Shown: piece by piece, positions 34,891-44,348 of the stretch
Numbering within the stretch: the stretch's first letter is position 1
How the letters are laid out: every line of letters starts with the position of its first letter
Assembly: GCA_013112685.1 (NCBI GenBank)
Contig: JABFGC010000001.1
Span: 1,426,001 to 1,490,000 of the forward strand
Length of the DNA stretch: 64,000 nt
From: Chloroflexota bacterium
GTDB taxonomy: Bacteria > Chloroflexota > Anaerolineae > Anaerolineales > Villigracilaceae
Reading direction: 5' to 3'
Program-made: the position numbers and the translations under genes
Notes under the pieces: model-generated
What the model was told of the DNA's origin: nothing
Seen by the model: the letters and a program-made list of their open reading frames with translations, nothing else
Databases searched by the model: none

Positions 34891-35790
34891 GTGAAAACAT
34901 CGTCGTTTCACCCTTTTCGGTCGGCGCAAGCCAGGGCGGAATATCATGCCCTGTACATGGAAAGGTCCAGGGCATGGCCCGTCGCGTCGGAGACCAGGTT
35001 CATCGAAACTCCTTCAGGATGGACCTTTGTACGCGCGAGCGGGGGGATCGCAAATCCGCCGCTGGTGTTATTGCCCGGCAGCCTCGCCACATCGCTTACG
35101 TGGATTCCCAACATCGCAGCTTTATCCGCCCATTACAGGACGTACGCCCTCGATAGCATTTACGACTTCGGGTTGAGCGTAAGCCGCCGAAGGATCAAAA
35201 CTCGGGAGGACATCATAACCTGGCTGGCGGAGGTATTATCGGCGCTTGTCCCCGAAGGGACGCTGAGTCTGGTTGGTTTATCCTATGGGGGATGGCTCGC
35301 AAGTCAGTACGCGCTCCGTTATCCTGAACGCATTCAAAAGGTCGTGTTATTGGCTCCGGCGTTGACCGTTTTACCGGTGTCGTTCGCCCTCATCCTTCGG
35401 GCGCTGCTCACCCGCATCCCATTCGCGGATTTTCATAGGCGGTTTTACTACTGGTTGCTTCATGACGCAGTACAAAGCGGAAACTCAGGACAAGCCTTAG
35501 TTGATGAAGCCATCGCGGACTGGAAGACAGCCGAAAGGTGCTTCAGCCCCATGCCCATGATCCCGGCAACGATCTTAAACGACAAGGCCTGGCAAAGTTT
35601 CAAAATCCCCGTTTTATTCATGGTCGGCGAAAACGAAAAGATGTATCCTGCTCAAAAAGCGGTCAGCCGGCTTAATCGGGTTGCGCCCCAGGTCAAAACC
35701 GAAATCATTCCCCGGGCCGGACACGATTTGACGTTTGTGCAGGCAGACACGGTGAACAGCAGGATACTCGAATTTTTGGAACATCGCTGA
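34891..35790 (+). CDS. Alpha/beta hydrolase
   Basis: 299 residues. Nucleophile elbow SLVGLSYGGWLA (Ser), oxyanion strand PLVLLPGSLATSLTW, a possible acid in the MVGENEKMYP region and His in RAGHDLTF. The GTG at 34891 with GGAAGGGA upstream is preferred; an open frame further upstream overlaps the previous gene and is not conserved-looking. The substrate is unknown. It does not obviously belong with the respiratory genes on either side. Confidence 0.78.
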   Translation: MKTSSFHPFRSAQARAEYHALYMERSRAWPVASETRFIETPSGWTFVRASGGIANPPLVLLPGSLATSLTWIPNIAALSAHYRTYALDSIYDFGLSVSRRRIKTREDIITWLAEVLSALVPEGTLSLVGLSYGGWLASQYALRYPERIQKVVLLAPALTVLPVSFALILRALLTRIPFADFHRRFYYWLLHDAVQSGNSGQALVDEAIADWKTAERCFSPMPMIPATILNDKAWQSFKIPVLFMVGENEKMYPAQKAVSRLNRVAPQVKTEIIPRAGHDLTFVQADTVNSRILEFLEHR

Positions 35791-35896
35791 GCGATCAGGT
35801 TGCACCGTAATATTTGAATGAGTCAGAGTTGGAGGAGTTGTCGCGTCTCGCAGGTCAATTGCGGGATGGGTTGAGGAGTTAAACATCAATTAGAAT

Positions 35897-38800
35897 ATGA
35901 CTTCCATGTTCCCCACCGGCACTGTCACCTTCCTCTTTACCGACATCGAAGGCTCGACCAAACTTTGGGAAAACCATCCCGAAGCGATGAAGACTGCCCA
36001 TGCGCGTCACAACCAGATCTTGCAGGCGGCGGTGGAGGAAAATCGTGGGTATGTTTTTCAAATCATCGGTGACTCGTTCTGCTGCGCCTTTCAACATGCG
36101 GAGGACGCGGTCCGTGCATCCATCCTCGCTCAATCTGCATTGCAAGCGGAAGACTGGGGCGACGCCGTCATCAAAGTACGGATGGGAATCCATACGGGCA
36201 ATGCAGACATCCAGGAGAACGGACTGTACCAGGGCTACCTGTCATTGAGCCGTGTGCAGAGACTCATGTCTGCGGGGCACGGCGGGCAGACTCTTCTTTC
36301 GCGCGCGACGCAGGAACTGGTGCGCGGCGCGCTCTCCGACCATGCTGCCCTGCGCGACATGGGCGAGAAGCGTCTCAAAGACCTGACGCAGCCTGAAAAC
36401 ATTTTCCAACTCGTCATCCCCGATCTTCCCACCGATTTTCCGCCGCTCAAGACGCTGGATATTTTCCGCAACAATCTCCCGGCGCAGACCACCGCCTTCA
36501 TCGGACGCGAGAACGAGATCGCGGAGGTCAAGGCGCTCATCGCAAACCATCGCATCGTCACGCTCACAGGTTCGGGCGGCGCGGGAAAGACCCGCCTCAG
36601 CCTGCAAGCGGGCGCGGAATGTCTTGAAGCTTTCACAAATGGAGTCTGGTTCGTGGAACTGGCGGCGCTGACAGATGCGTCCCTCATCACCGGCGCGATC
36701 ACCTCTGCGATGGGTTTGCGCGAAAAAGACAGCGACATTCAACTGCTTGCGAACACAATTGGTTCGCATCCCACCCTGCTAATTCTCGACAACTGCGAGC
36801 ATCTTATCGAATCCTGCGCCCGTCTGGTGGAACGCCTTACGCAAGCCTGCCCAAAACTGCATGTGCTTACATCCAGCCGCGAAGCGCTCGGCATCCCCGG
36901 CGAGCATCCATATCGCGTCCCCTCCCTGCCCTTCCCTGATACCAAACACCTGCCTCCGCTGAACGAGATCGCAAAATGCGAATCGGTGCAGTTGTTCGTC
37001 GAGCGCGTGAAGACCTACGTCCCTTCGTTTTCCTTGACGGAAAAGAACGCCTCATCCGTCGCCCAAATCTGTTCCCGTCTCGACGGCATTCCCCTCGCCC
37101 TGGAGTTGGCGGCGGCTCGTGTCAAGGTCATGTCGGTGGAGCAGATGGCTTCGAGACTCGGCGACGTATTCAGCCTGCTCACCAGCGGAAGCCGCACCGC
37201 GTTGCCGCGCCAGCAAACGTTACGCGCATTGATCGAATGGAGTTATGACCTGCTCTCCGAATCAGAAAAGAATCTTTTCCGCAGGCTGTCTGTGTTTTCG
37301 GGGGGCTGGTCGCTCGAGGCGGCCGAATCCATTTTCGGCGGAGAAGGAGGCGAAGCCATCCTCGACGATCTCGCAAGGCTGGTGGACAAATCTCTCGTCA
37401 ACAAGGAAGAGATCAACGGCGAAGCGCGTTTCCACATGCTCGAAACCATCCGCCAGTACGCGCAGTTCAAACTGTTCGCTTCGGAGGAAGTGGAGGAGGT
37501 CAAGGACCGTCACCGCGACTGGTTTATGCAATTGGCGGAAGAGGCGGAACCTATCCTCCGCACAGGCGGGCAACTGCCCTGGCTCGAACGGCTGGAAATG
37601 GAACACGACAACCTGCGCGCCGCGATGAGTTGGAGTATCGAGCGAAAGGACGTCGAGCAGGCTTTGCGCATCCCCGCCGCGCTTGGATATTTTTGGGATA
37701 TTCACGGGCATTATCGCGAAGGAATCAACTGGCTGACCCAGGCGTTGAAAGTGGATGAAACGAACGCGAAGCAAAATCATCCGCTTGCATGGGCGAACGC
37801 CGCTCACGCGCGTTTTGCGCTATCCACCGCCATTTCCAGAACCTTGACACACTTCCAACCGGAGATGGATGAAGTGGTGAGGATTTATCGCGAGTCTGGC
37901 GAGGACTTCCGGCTTGGACATGCGCTGTATCATGCGGCGTACATCCCGGCATATTCGGGAAATATAGATAAGGCTCAATCTGCCTATGAAGAAAGCCTTG
38001 CCGTGTACGAACGGATCAACGACCCCTGGGGAATAGGAGCTTGTATCCACTGCCTCGCTCACGCCGCCGAACACAAGGGAAACACCGAGGAGGCATTCCG
38101 TTTATTCGATCGGAGTCTGGAGGTCCTCCAGCCCGTTGGCGACCGCTGGAGTCTCTATCATCCCGTCGGGGATACGGCCCGGCTTGCCGCCAACCAGGGA
38201 GATTTGGAGGCGGCAAAAAAAGTTTTCCACGAAAGCATCCAAACCTTCGAGGAGTTGGGAAACCGCAGTTGGATTTCCAACAGTCTGCGGGGGTTGGCAA
38301 GGGTATATTATTTGCAAGGGGATTACGCCGTAGCGCGCGGGTTCCTCGATAAGAGTCTCGCAATCGCCGAAGCCATCAGCGACGCCTCCGAAGCTGCGTG
38401 GACGCAATATCGAATAGGGTTGATCGAATGGGCTGTAGGGCAAGGTGAGCGGGCGCATCGAAATCTGCTCTCCGCGCTGACCAGCATCGAGAAAACGGGC
38501 GTGCTGGAGGATATTTCACTCTTGAAAGCCTTTGCCGGGTTCATGGAATGTTTCAACGGTCGGGTCTCGCAGGGGCGCGAAAAGATCGAGACGGAGCTTG
38601 CGCGCATGAAATCTGAGACCCCCTTGGACGCGCATGACATCCTGCCCTGGTTCGCCCACGCCCTTTGGCTGGAAAAGGATATTCCGCGCGCCAAACAGAC
38701 ATATCTCGAGGCGCTCGAGGGCGTGAACAAAATGCGTTGGTTCATCCGCGTTCCCGAATGTTTGGAGGGACTTGGGAAGGTCGCCGTGACGGAAAACGAT

Positions 38801-39004
38801 TTCGCGCGCGCCACGCGCCTGTTTGCGGCGGCGGAGGCGATGCGCGATAAAATGGGCACGCCGATTCCACCCGTCATGCGCGGGGATTATGAGGCCCACG
38901 CCCAAACATTGCGCAAAAAGTTAGAAAAGGATTTCGATTCCTTCTGGTCGGCGGGGAGAGGGATGACCATCGAAGAAGCCGCCTCGTTTGCGCTAGCCCT
39001 TTGA
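35897..39004 (+). CDS. Class III nucleotide cyclase - ATPase - TPR fusion
   Basis: 1035 residues, cytoplasmic. Residues 1 to about 170 form a class III cyclase domain with both metal Asp motifs (FLFTDIEGST, QIIGDSFCCAF) and RMGIHTGNADIQ. Then an AfsR/NB-ARC-like ATPase (Walker A TGSGGAGKTRLS, Walker B LLILDNCEHLIE, TSSREALGIPGEH, GIPLALELAAARV), a winged-helix region, and about 12 TPR-like helical repeats to the end. Such proteins are signal-responsive ATPases; whether the cyclase makes cAMP or has only a regulatory role is open. Intact. Confidence 0.88.
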   Translation: MTSMFPTGTVTFLFTDIEGSTKLWENHPEAMKTAHARHNQILQAAVEENRGYVFQIIGDSFCCAFQHAEDAVRASILAQSALQAEDWGDAVIKVRMGIHTGNADIQENGLYQGYLSLSRVQRLMSAGHGGQTLLSRATQELVRGALSDHAALRDMGEKRLKDLTQPENIFQLVIPDLPTDFPPLKTLDIFRNNLPAQTTAFIGRENEIAEVKALIANHRIVTLTGSGGAGKTRLSLQAGAECLEAFTNGVWFVELAALTDASLITGAITSAMGLREKDSDIQLLANTIGSHPTLLILDNCEHLIESCARLVERLTQACPKLHVLTSSREALGIPGEHPYRVPSLPFPDTKHLPPLNEIAKCESVQLFVERVKTYVPSFSLTEKNASSVAQICSRLDGIPLALELAAARVKVMSVEQMASRLGDVFSLLTSGSRTALPRQQTLRALIEWSYDLLSESEKNLFRRLSVFSGGWSLEAAESIFGGEGGEAILDDLARLVDKSLVNKEEINGEARFHMLETIRQYAQFKLFASEEVEEVKDRHRDWFMQLAEEAEPILRTGGQLPWLERLEMEHDNLRAAMSWSIERKDVEQALRIPAALGYFWDIHGHYREGINWLTQALKVDETNAKQNHPLAWANAAHARFALSTAISRTLTHFQPEMDEVVRIYRESGEDFRLGHALYHAAYIPAYSGNIDKAQSAYEESLAVYERINDPWGIGACIHCLAHAAEHKGNTEEAFRLFDRSLEVLQPVGDRWSLYHPVGDTARLAANQGDLEAAKKVFHESIQTFEELGNRSWISNSLRGLARVYYLQGDYAVARGFLDKSLAIAEAISDASEAAWTQYRIGLIEWAVGQGERAHRNLLSALTSIEKTGVLEDISLLKAFAGFMECFNGRVSQGREKIETELARMKSETPLDAHDILPWFAHALWLEKDIPRAKQTYLEALEGVNKMRWFIRVPECLEGLGKVAVTENDFARATRLFAAAEAMRDKMGTPIPPVMRGDYEAHAQTLRKKLEKDFDSFWSAGRGMTIEEAASFALAL

Positions 39005-39006
39005 AT

Positions 39007-39048
39007 GTAACAAAAGTTACGGTTTTTATCCGTTTTCTTTGTGATAAT
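39007..39048 (+). promoter_or_regulatory. Activator palindrome and -10 box of the copper ATPase
   Basis: GTAAC-AAAA-GTTAC (perfect, 39007-39020) and a GATAAT -10 box (39043-39048). Palindrome centre to box end is 34.5 nt, identical to the copy at 31510, and 16 of 17 surrounding bases match. The expected transcript would have a very short leader before the ATG at 39068, with no ribosome binding site. Confidence 0.7.
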
Positions 39049-39067
39049 CTTTGACATATTTTTCACA

Positions 39068-41511
39068 ATGTCACTTGCAGCGAATGTTTCTCCAGCCAAG
39101 CCCCTTGTCGTCTGCTCCCTGTGCGGATTAACCACCCTGCATCCGCTCACCAATGAACGAGGGGATGTCTTCTGCTGTCCCTCGTGCAGGGAGGTGGCAG
39201 TCTTTGCTGGCGGAGAATCCGGCCGGGGAGCGGGAGCAGGTCCAGGTCCAGGGGCGAAGCGAAAATATCACCCTCACGCTTGGCGGCATGTGGTGCTCAT
39301 CCTGCGCCTGGCTCGTGAGCGAACAACTCAAACGCACAAAAGGCGTGGTGGATGCGGAGGTCAGTTTCATCCAGGGGCAAGCCAACCTGACGTTTGACTC
39401 GGCGATCACCAATCCCAAATTACTCAAAAAGCGCGTGCGCTCGCTCGGCTATCAAGCCGCGCTGCCGGATGAAAAACCGCACGACGAAGAAGAGTCCTTT
39501 TTCACCCGCCTGCTCATCGGCGGCGTAATGGTTCTGCATGATTTGATCGTGGGTACCGGCATCTACGCGCGTGAAATCTTCGGCTGGGCAACCCCCGAAT
39601 CGCAGCCACTGGTGGACTTCTTCCAGGTGATGATGATGATCACCAGCATCCCGGTTTTGATCCTGCTCGGCCTGCCGATTCTGCGCGCAGGCTTCGCCTC
39701 CCTCCTGCGCGGACAGCCCAACATCCACACGCTGATCACCATCGGCACGTTCTCCGCGTTTGGTCTGTCCGTCTATCACCTCATCGTTGGTTACGGCGGC
39801 TTGTACTTCGATACCGCCACCATGCTCATCTTCTTGGTCTCGGTTGGGCGCTGGCTCGAAATGCAGGCGCACAAATCCGGCAACAAAGCGGTGATGAAAC
39901 TGTTGGAGCAGATTCCAACCACGGCGACAGTGGTCACAAGTGAAGCGGATAGGGAAGTGAACGTATCCGACCTCAAACCGGGCATGCGCCTCCGGGTTCG
40001 ACCGGAGCCCGCTTCCCCGTAGACGGTTTGATCGCCGCCGGAGAGGGCGACGTGGACGAATCGCTCCTGACGGGGGAACCCAAGCCCGTCCCGCGCCGCG
40101 CAGGGGACGCGGTCAAAGCGGGGACGGTCAACCTCGACGGCAGCTCGAGGTCATCGCTGCGGCGGTGGGCGAAACCACGATGGCGGGTCAAATCGGCAGG
40201 CTTTTACACGAAGCCTTGTGGGCGCGCTCTCCGCTCGAACGCATGGTGGATAAACTCTCGGCGTGGATGACACCCGCCGCGCTTGCGCTTGCGACGATTG
40301 CCTTCCTCGTTTGGAATTATGTTTCCGGCGTCGAAACAGGCTTGCTGGTCGCCTTGTCCGTTCTGCTGATCGCCTGTCCCTGCGCGCTGGGGCTTGCCAC
40401 ACCGCTTACCCTGTGGCTGTCTCTGGAGCGCGCCGCCGAATCGGGCGCGATTCTGCGAAGCACCGCCGCGCTCGAACGACTGGCAAAGGTCGAAACGGTT
40501 TTCTTCGATAAAACCGGCACGCTGAGTCAACTGCCGATGAAAGTGCAGAAAATCCATGTGGAGTCAGGGAGCTTGCTCCCGTCTTCCGAGAGCTTGCTCC
40601 CGTCAGCCGCAGGCTTGTCGCCAGCGAGCTGGCTGACTCCAGAAGTGGAATTTCTTCAAATCATCGCCTCCATCGAAAACGAGTCGGAACATCCGCTGGC
40701 GAAGGCGATTGTGGAATATGCAAAAGCGCAAGGCATCGAACTGCAAAAACCCGAATCCTTCAAAGCCCTGCCCGCACTTGGCGTAATGGGCAAATTACCC
40801 AATTCCCCAATTACCAATTCCCCAATTGCCATCGGCTCTTCACGTCTCATGTCTGCCGAGGGGTTGGAAATGCCCGAGGAAATACGTCAACAGGCTGAGG
40901 CGTGGAAAGAAGCGGGCTTGGTCGTCGTCTATGCCGGGTGGGATGGGCATGTTGTCGGGGCAGTGGGGTTAGGGGAGACAGTCCGCGCGGAGGCGAAAGA
41001 GGTTGTCGCTCAGTTGCATTCGCGCGGACTGAAGCTTGGCATGCTGACGGGCGACGAAGCCGGTGCAGGCGAACGCTGGCAAAAAACGCTGGGCATCCCC
41101 GTGCAGGCGGCGCTCACGCCCGATGAAAAAATGAAACGGCTGGCGGAAAACGCCGCGATGGTCGGCGACGGGATCAACGATGGACCCGCGCTTGCCGCCG
41201 CGACGGTTGGGCTGGCGATGAATCACGGCACCGATGTGGCGCGCACCGCCGCCGACATTGTGCTGATGCGCGACGATTTGAGAGTCATCCCCTGGCTCGT
41301 GGACCTTTCGCGCGAATCCATGAAACGCGTGCGCCAAAACCTCGGCTGGGCGGTGGTCTACAACCTGCTCGGCGTGGCGCTGGCGATGGCTGGCTTGTTG
41401 CAGCCCGTCTTCTCCGCGTTTGCAATGGTGGCGAGCAGCGTCTTCGTCACGAGCAATGCGATGAAGATGAATAAATTTCCATTATTGGATGAAGAGAACG
41501 CTGCCACCTGA
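39068..41511 (+). CDS. Copper-transporting P1B-type ATPase (three frame breaks)
   Basis: About 815 residues. N-terminal CcoI/FixI-like zinc ribbon (CSLCG ... FCCPSCREV), a heavy-metal domain with GMWCSSCAW, TGE motif DESLLTGEPKPV, membrane metal motif IACPCALGLATP, phosphorylation motif FFDKTGTLSQLP, SEHPLAKAI and hinge MVGDGINDGPALAAA. Frame breaks near 39195, 40004 (one G missing) and 40146 (one C missing). It probably loads copper for the heme-copper enzyme upstream. Two repeat-derived inserts (40560 and 40789) lie in the nucleotide-binding domain, in frame. Confidence 0.88.
40560..40640. repeat. Palindromic insert in the ATPase N-domain
   Basis: Outer arms GGAGTCAG and CTGACTCC, with two internal GAGCTTGCTC palindromes and GCCAGCGAGCTGGC. 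Translated in frame as Ser/Leu/Pro-rich sequence between the DKTGTL motif and EVEFLQIIASIE, where related ATPases are shorter. Confidence 0.65.
40789..40830. repeat. A/T-rich repeat insert in the ATPase N-domain
   Basis: Tandem CCAATT-type units bounded by GGCAAATT and AATTGCC, translated as KLPNSPITNSPIAIGS. A similar A/T-rich simple repeat is seen outside genes at 11171. Confidence 0.5.
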
Positions 41512-41560
41512 CACCTGAAACCTGATACCTGGAACCTGAAACCTGACACATGATACCTGA
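41506..41560. repeat. Tandem ACCTGA-type repeat across the ATPase/cytochrome b junction
   Basis: Six or so imperfect copies of ACCTGA(A/C/T)(A/C) run from the last codons and stop of the ATPase to the first codons of the cytochrome b gene. The ATG at 41550 is part of this repeat, so the true start may be elsewhere. Confidence 0.65.
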
Positions 41561-43614
41561 CAACCCCTACGCACAACGCAAACTTTTACGCATGCTCGAA
41601 AAACTATGGGCGCGCATGGAAGGCGTAGTCAACCGCTTTACCAAATCGGATTTCAACCCGCTCTATCATCTCGGCACGCTGACCATCTTCATGCTGATCG
41701 TCCTGCTCGCCACGGGCGTGTATCTCACCGTCTTCTACCGCCCGGGCTTGGACGTTGCCTACGCCACCGTCGAAAAAATCGATTCGACTTGGTTCGGCTC
41801 GCTCATCCGCAGTATTCACCGCTACGCCAGCGACGCGATGATCCTGCTCATCATCCTGCACATCCTCAAGATGTTGTTCAGCGACAAATTCTGGGGTCAG
41901 CGCTGGCTGGCGTGGACGAGCGGCTGGATCATGCTCGCAGGCGTGTGGCTGACCGGAACGATGGGCTACTGGCTCGTCTGGGATCAGCGCGCGCAGTGGA
42001 TGACCGAATACATGATGCAGACCCTGGCGGGCACGTCGGGTCTCACCTACGTCGCGGCGGATATCGAATCACGCACGTTTTCCAACTTCGTCATCATTCT
42101 ATTTTTGCACGTCTTTTTGCCGATCATCGGTTTTCTCGGCATTTACATTCACGGCTTGCGCCTTTCCCGCGCGCGCTGGTGGTCGCCGCGCTGGGTAAGC
42201 GTTCAGGCGCTCATCGGTTTGGTGATCCTTTCGCTCATCAAACCCGTCCAATCCTTTGCGCAGGCAGACCTTTCCACCCTCGTCCAATCCGTGCCGATGG
42301 ATGCGTACTATCTCGGCTTCCTTCCGGTGATTGACCAATGGGGAAACCTGATTTTCTGGGGACTGGCAATTCTGCTCGGCGGGAGTTTGTTCCTGCTCCC
42401 CTGGCTCGCTTCGGGGCGGGACCTCGGGCCTGCCACTGTCACCGACCCGGCTTGTACTGGCTGTAACATTTGCTACGCCGAATGTCCGTACGACGCCATC
42501 CGCATGACGGACCGCGACGACGAGACGGGTTATCGCAAACTCGCCGTCATCAACGCCGCGCAGTGTACGGGATGCGGCATTTGTGTGGGGGCATGTCCCA
42601 CCGACGCGATTGCGTTGGAGGGCGGCTACAGCGGGGAGCAGGTCTTCAATGCGGTGAAGGGCGCGCTGCATCGTGAGATGAGCGAGGGGAATTCCGTCAC
42701 CGTCCTGTTTGCGAGCCAGCGCGACGAAGCGTTGGGGAGTCTGCCCGCCCGGTTAACCGTCAGCAAGGATGGCTCTCCAATCACAGTATCCGCCTGGGGT
42801 GAGGATGAGGCGGCGCGCGTTGTCACGGCGGTCATTCCTTCTGCAGGCGCGGTCAACATCGAGTGGATCAAGTCGCTTCATCAGGACGGCACGCGCGATA
42901 TCGTCATCCTTTCACAGCCGTACGACGACAGCCTCAACCGCGAAGATGCGCATTGGATTTTGAACCGCCTGCATTTACGCCCCGCGCTGGTGAAGGAGGG
43001 ATTGCACTGGCTCGAAGTCACGCCCGGCGATGCCAAGACGGTTGAAGGTTTTTTGAACGACCTGCACAAGCCGGAACTGCAAAATGGAAAGCATCCGCCT
43101 GCCCTGCCTCCTGTGAAGGAGAGAAACAAATTCATCCCGTCGCTGGTGAGCGGGCTGGTTGGAACCATGCTGTTGTTGGGGCTGTTCGCATTGGCTTTGC
43201 CGCTGGATGTTTCGGCGGGCATGCGGGCGGCGGAGCAAAGCGCTTTGAGGGTGGCGGTGGATGCGAAAGGCAGGGTCGAAGCGGCGGCGATCCCCGAAGG
43301 CGTGACCCTGCCCGAAGGCGCGGGACCCCGTGCAGATTTTCGGCGGTGTGCATTTCCCCGTCAGCGTGCGCGTGTTGGTGGACGGCGAAACGATCCTGGA
43401 TGAAACCTATAAGCCGTCGGGCATCAGCGGCAACGGACGCATCTCGGCGCTGGAATTTTTGGAAATCGCCCCGGGCGTTCATCAGGTGGAAGTGTGGATC
43501 AAGGACGACGCGAACGATTACCGTTTGTCGTATTCGGGCGAGGTAAGCTTTGAAAAGGGCAGGGCGTTAATCCTTGCGTATGATGAGAAGTTGGATGCGT
43601 TTGTGTTGCGATAA
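41550..43614 (+). CDS. Cytochrome b - two-[4Fe-4S] ferredoxin - MvhD-like fusion (frame break)
   Basis: About 687 residues. Residues 1-280 are a cytochrome b N-terminal domain with both bis-His heme pairs, His90/His187 and His104/His201, each pair-partner 14 apart (SIHRYAS..ILHILK; FLHVFLP..IHGLRL). Residues 300-360 are a bacterial-type ferredoxin: CTGCNICYAECPYDAI from Cys302 and CTGCGICVGACPTDAI from Cys339. Next a soluble domain that may resemble the MvhD/hydrogenase iron-sulfur subunit fold but lacks its Cys, then one transmembrane helix and a beta-rich C-terminus. The frame breaks at 43326-43329 (one extra C). Start uncertain (41550 or 41592). Likely a quinone-linked electron carrier. 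Confidence 0.8.
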
Positions 43615-43616
43615 CA

Positions 43617-43688
43617 GACGATAGACCATGGACCATGGACGATCAGTCCCGCTTGATGGTCTATGGTCTATCGTCCATCGTCTTTTTT
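43617..43688 (+). terminator. Long hairpin terminator between convergent genes
   Basis: A near-perfect stem of about 29 bp (GACGATAGACCATGG... with ...CTATGGTCTATCGTC) and six T on the plus side. It ends the ATPase-cytochrome b transcript. Its length and internal repeats suggest it derives from a mobile palindrome. Confidence 0.75.
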
Positions 43689-44179
43689 GGTTTTCGGTTG
43701 TACGCCACCACGAACCAGAGCAATGCAACCACCAATACTCCAAATGGAATCCACGCGAGCAGTGCGCGCTGAACCAGCACACTGCGGAAGGGGGCTTCGG
43801 CGGCGGGGTTGGCGGCGTACCATTTTCCGTCATATTCCGATGAACCTTCCACCAATCCATCGTAAAAAACATAATCCGTGTACGGGTAATAATGAAGCTG
43901 ATCGAAGGGGATGTCTTTCGGCTTGTCGTCGGTAAATTCCACGTACACGCGCACAATCTGGTAGCCCTGTCCGGGGTCGGCGGGAGCGGGGATTTCAGCC
44001 TGCGAGAAATCGGCAAAGGCGAAAAAGTCCTGCGTGAGCGCGGGGTCGGTGACGTTGATCTCGCCTGTGATGCCGGGTCCCTTCACGGTGATGTAGGAAA
44101 AGTCGCCCTTGGCAAAAACAACCAGGGTTGGGATGAACAATCCCAAAGAAAGCGCGAAAGCAAACCATTTTCTGATCAT
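43661..44179 (-). CDS. Secreted or membrane-anchored protein of unknown function
   Basis: 172 residues: signal peptide (FAFALSLGLFIPTLVVFAKG), a soluble beta-rich outer domain (SYITVKGPGITGEINVTDP) and a C-terminal transmembrane helix (LLAWIPFGVLVVALLWFVVAY) with a basic tail. GGAG sits 8 nt before the ATG at 44179. The family is not recognised. It is convergent with the cytochrome b fusion, and its tail overlaps the terminator hairpin. Confidence 0.7.
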   Translation of the reverse strand: MIRKWFAFALSLGLFIPTLVVFAKGDFSYITVKGPGITGEINVTDPALTQDFFAFADFSQAEIPAPADPGQGYQIVRVYVEFTDDKPKDIPFDQLHYYPYTDYVFYDGLVEGSSEYDGKWYAANPAAEAPFRSVLVQRALLAWIPFGVLVVALLWFVVAYNRKPKKTMDDRP

Positions 44180-44348
44180 ATTCAATCTCCGTTAATTGGT
44201 TGCCTGGATTGTACCGGATAGTTCGGACAAAGGCTGTAACGGAAGTCCGCTTTGGGCGGCGGCCCGGAAAATTGCCGTGTTACTACACTGGTTATCATCC
44301 CTCGAAACGGGTAGAATGTGCATGGCAAAATTTAATGGATAACCCGTC

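Noticed and set aside
35815..35883. Short open frame ending ELEELSRLAGQLRDGLRS before the cyclase gene
   Set aside because: Only about 23 codons from a TTG with a stop directly upstream and no ribosome binding site. It might be a gene remnant but cannot be supported.
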